Positions 63,611 through 64,000 of a stretch of DNA of 64,000 bases are shown here, piece after piece (within the stretch, counting starts at the first letter, position 1; each line of letters begins with the position of its first letter). Both the position numbers and the translations under genes were made by a program. Source of the stretch: Erinaceus europaeus (lineage: Eukaryota; Chordata; Mammalia; Eulipotyphla; Erinaceidae); the NCBI RefSeq assembly GCF_950295315.1, contig NC_080165.1:3791734-3855733 (forward strand). Reading direction: 5' to 3'. A model generated the notes under the pieces. The model saw only the letters and a list, made by a program, of their open reading frames with translations. It did no database searches and was not told the origin of the DNA.

Positions 63611-64000
63611 TTATGTCTGAACAATTCTCTCTCAAACAATCACAACTGCTTCAGTTCAGGGAGTCATCCTAACAAAGGACAGTTCACCCAAAAGAGAACT
63701 TTGCCCCTGCTGGGTGTCAATGAAATTAAAATGCATACAGCTCTTAGAAACACAGCAAACATAATAGAGAATCCAAAGAAAACCCCTTCACAGAGAAGTC
63801 AAGATAAGAGCCCCAAAGGCCTCAAACATAGGCCTTCTGAAGATTTCAATACATCAGTCCTCCCTGTGCTCGGGAAAATGAAGAAATTAATGGTGTCAAG
63901 TCCCAATAGGAACAGAAGAATTATGAATTGAATTCTAGTGAGAAAATATGAGCTAAAATCCAAACAGAAAACGAAGAATAGAGACCACAGTACTGAGGTA
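63611..64000 (+). mobile_element. Possible L1 5' region or ORF1 start, cut by the window end
   Basis: AAG/GAA-rich sequence with a 76-codon frame (63701-63931) rich in Lys, Arg, Asn and Ser that ends in a stop. The composition resembles the start of L1 ORF1 and the sequence follows the tandem units. I see no coiled coil or RRM in the part available. It could equally be another repeat. Confidence 0.35.

Overview
This window looks like gene-poor nuclear DNA from a mammal, most likely a hedgehog (Erinaceidae). It is AT-rich, has many microsatellites, and is packed with non-LTR retrotransposons. Two abundant tRNA-derived SINE families, with a pyrimidine-rich body and an A-rich tail, match my memory of hedgehog-specific SINEs. 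I recognised no host protein-coding exon, rRNA, functional tRNA gene or CRISPR array. Nearly all open frames are translations of microsatellites, of SINEs (often antisense), of L1 3'UTRs or of an old endogenous retrovirus.

Names used below. SINE-A: about 290 bp, starts near GGGAGTCGGGC, A box around TAGCNCAGCGGG, B box GGTTCGAGCCC, tail (AAATAAAT)n. SINE-B: about 210 bp, starts near GGGGCCAGGYGGTGG, B box GGTTCAAGCCC, tail AATAAATAAAGAT. SINE-C: about 150 bp, B box GTTCGATCCCCGG. These labels are mine. Young SINE-A copies have target-site duplications (TSDs) of 10-20 bp, as expected for L1-driven insertion.

Layout. 1-9.4 kb: a very long imperfect CA array (about 500-1290), SINEs, an antisense L1 3'UTR (5.5-6.66 kb), and a small young L1 insertion (8781-9009) that seems to carry a 3' transduction. 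9482-14554: a provirus on the minus strand with two LTRs, a 6-bp TSD (attcct), a tRNA-Lys-type primer site, splice donor, broken gag, remnants of pol and env, and a polypurine tract. Its order is that of a betaretrovirus-like (class II) element, but it is only about 5 kb long and carries a later SINE-A. 15-31.9 kb: dense SINE/L1 patchwork with solo LTRs at 16991, 26862 and 29512 and a twin-primed, inverted L1 (23.8-24.85 kb). 31.9-54 kb: longer unique stretches with scattered SINEs, L1 3' ends and microsatellites. 54-64 kb: an LTR with a primer-site remnant (54161), a solo LTR inside a SINE (59715), more SINE/L1, GA repeats, and at the right edge a diverged repeat of 110-120 bp that may be an L1 promoter region cut by the window end.

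There is no host operon or pathway here. The elements are related by insertion order: L1 supplied the machinery for the SINEs, LTR elements landed in older SINEs and L1s, and later SINEs landed in the provirus.
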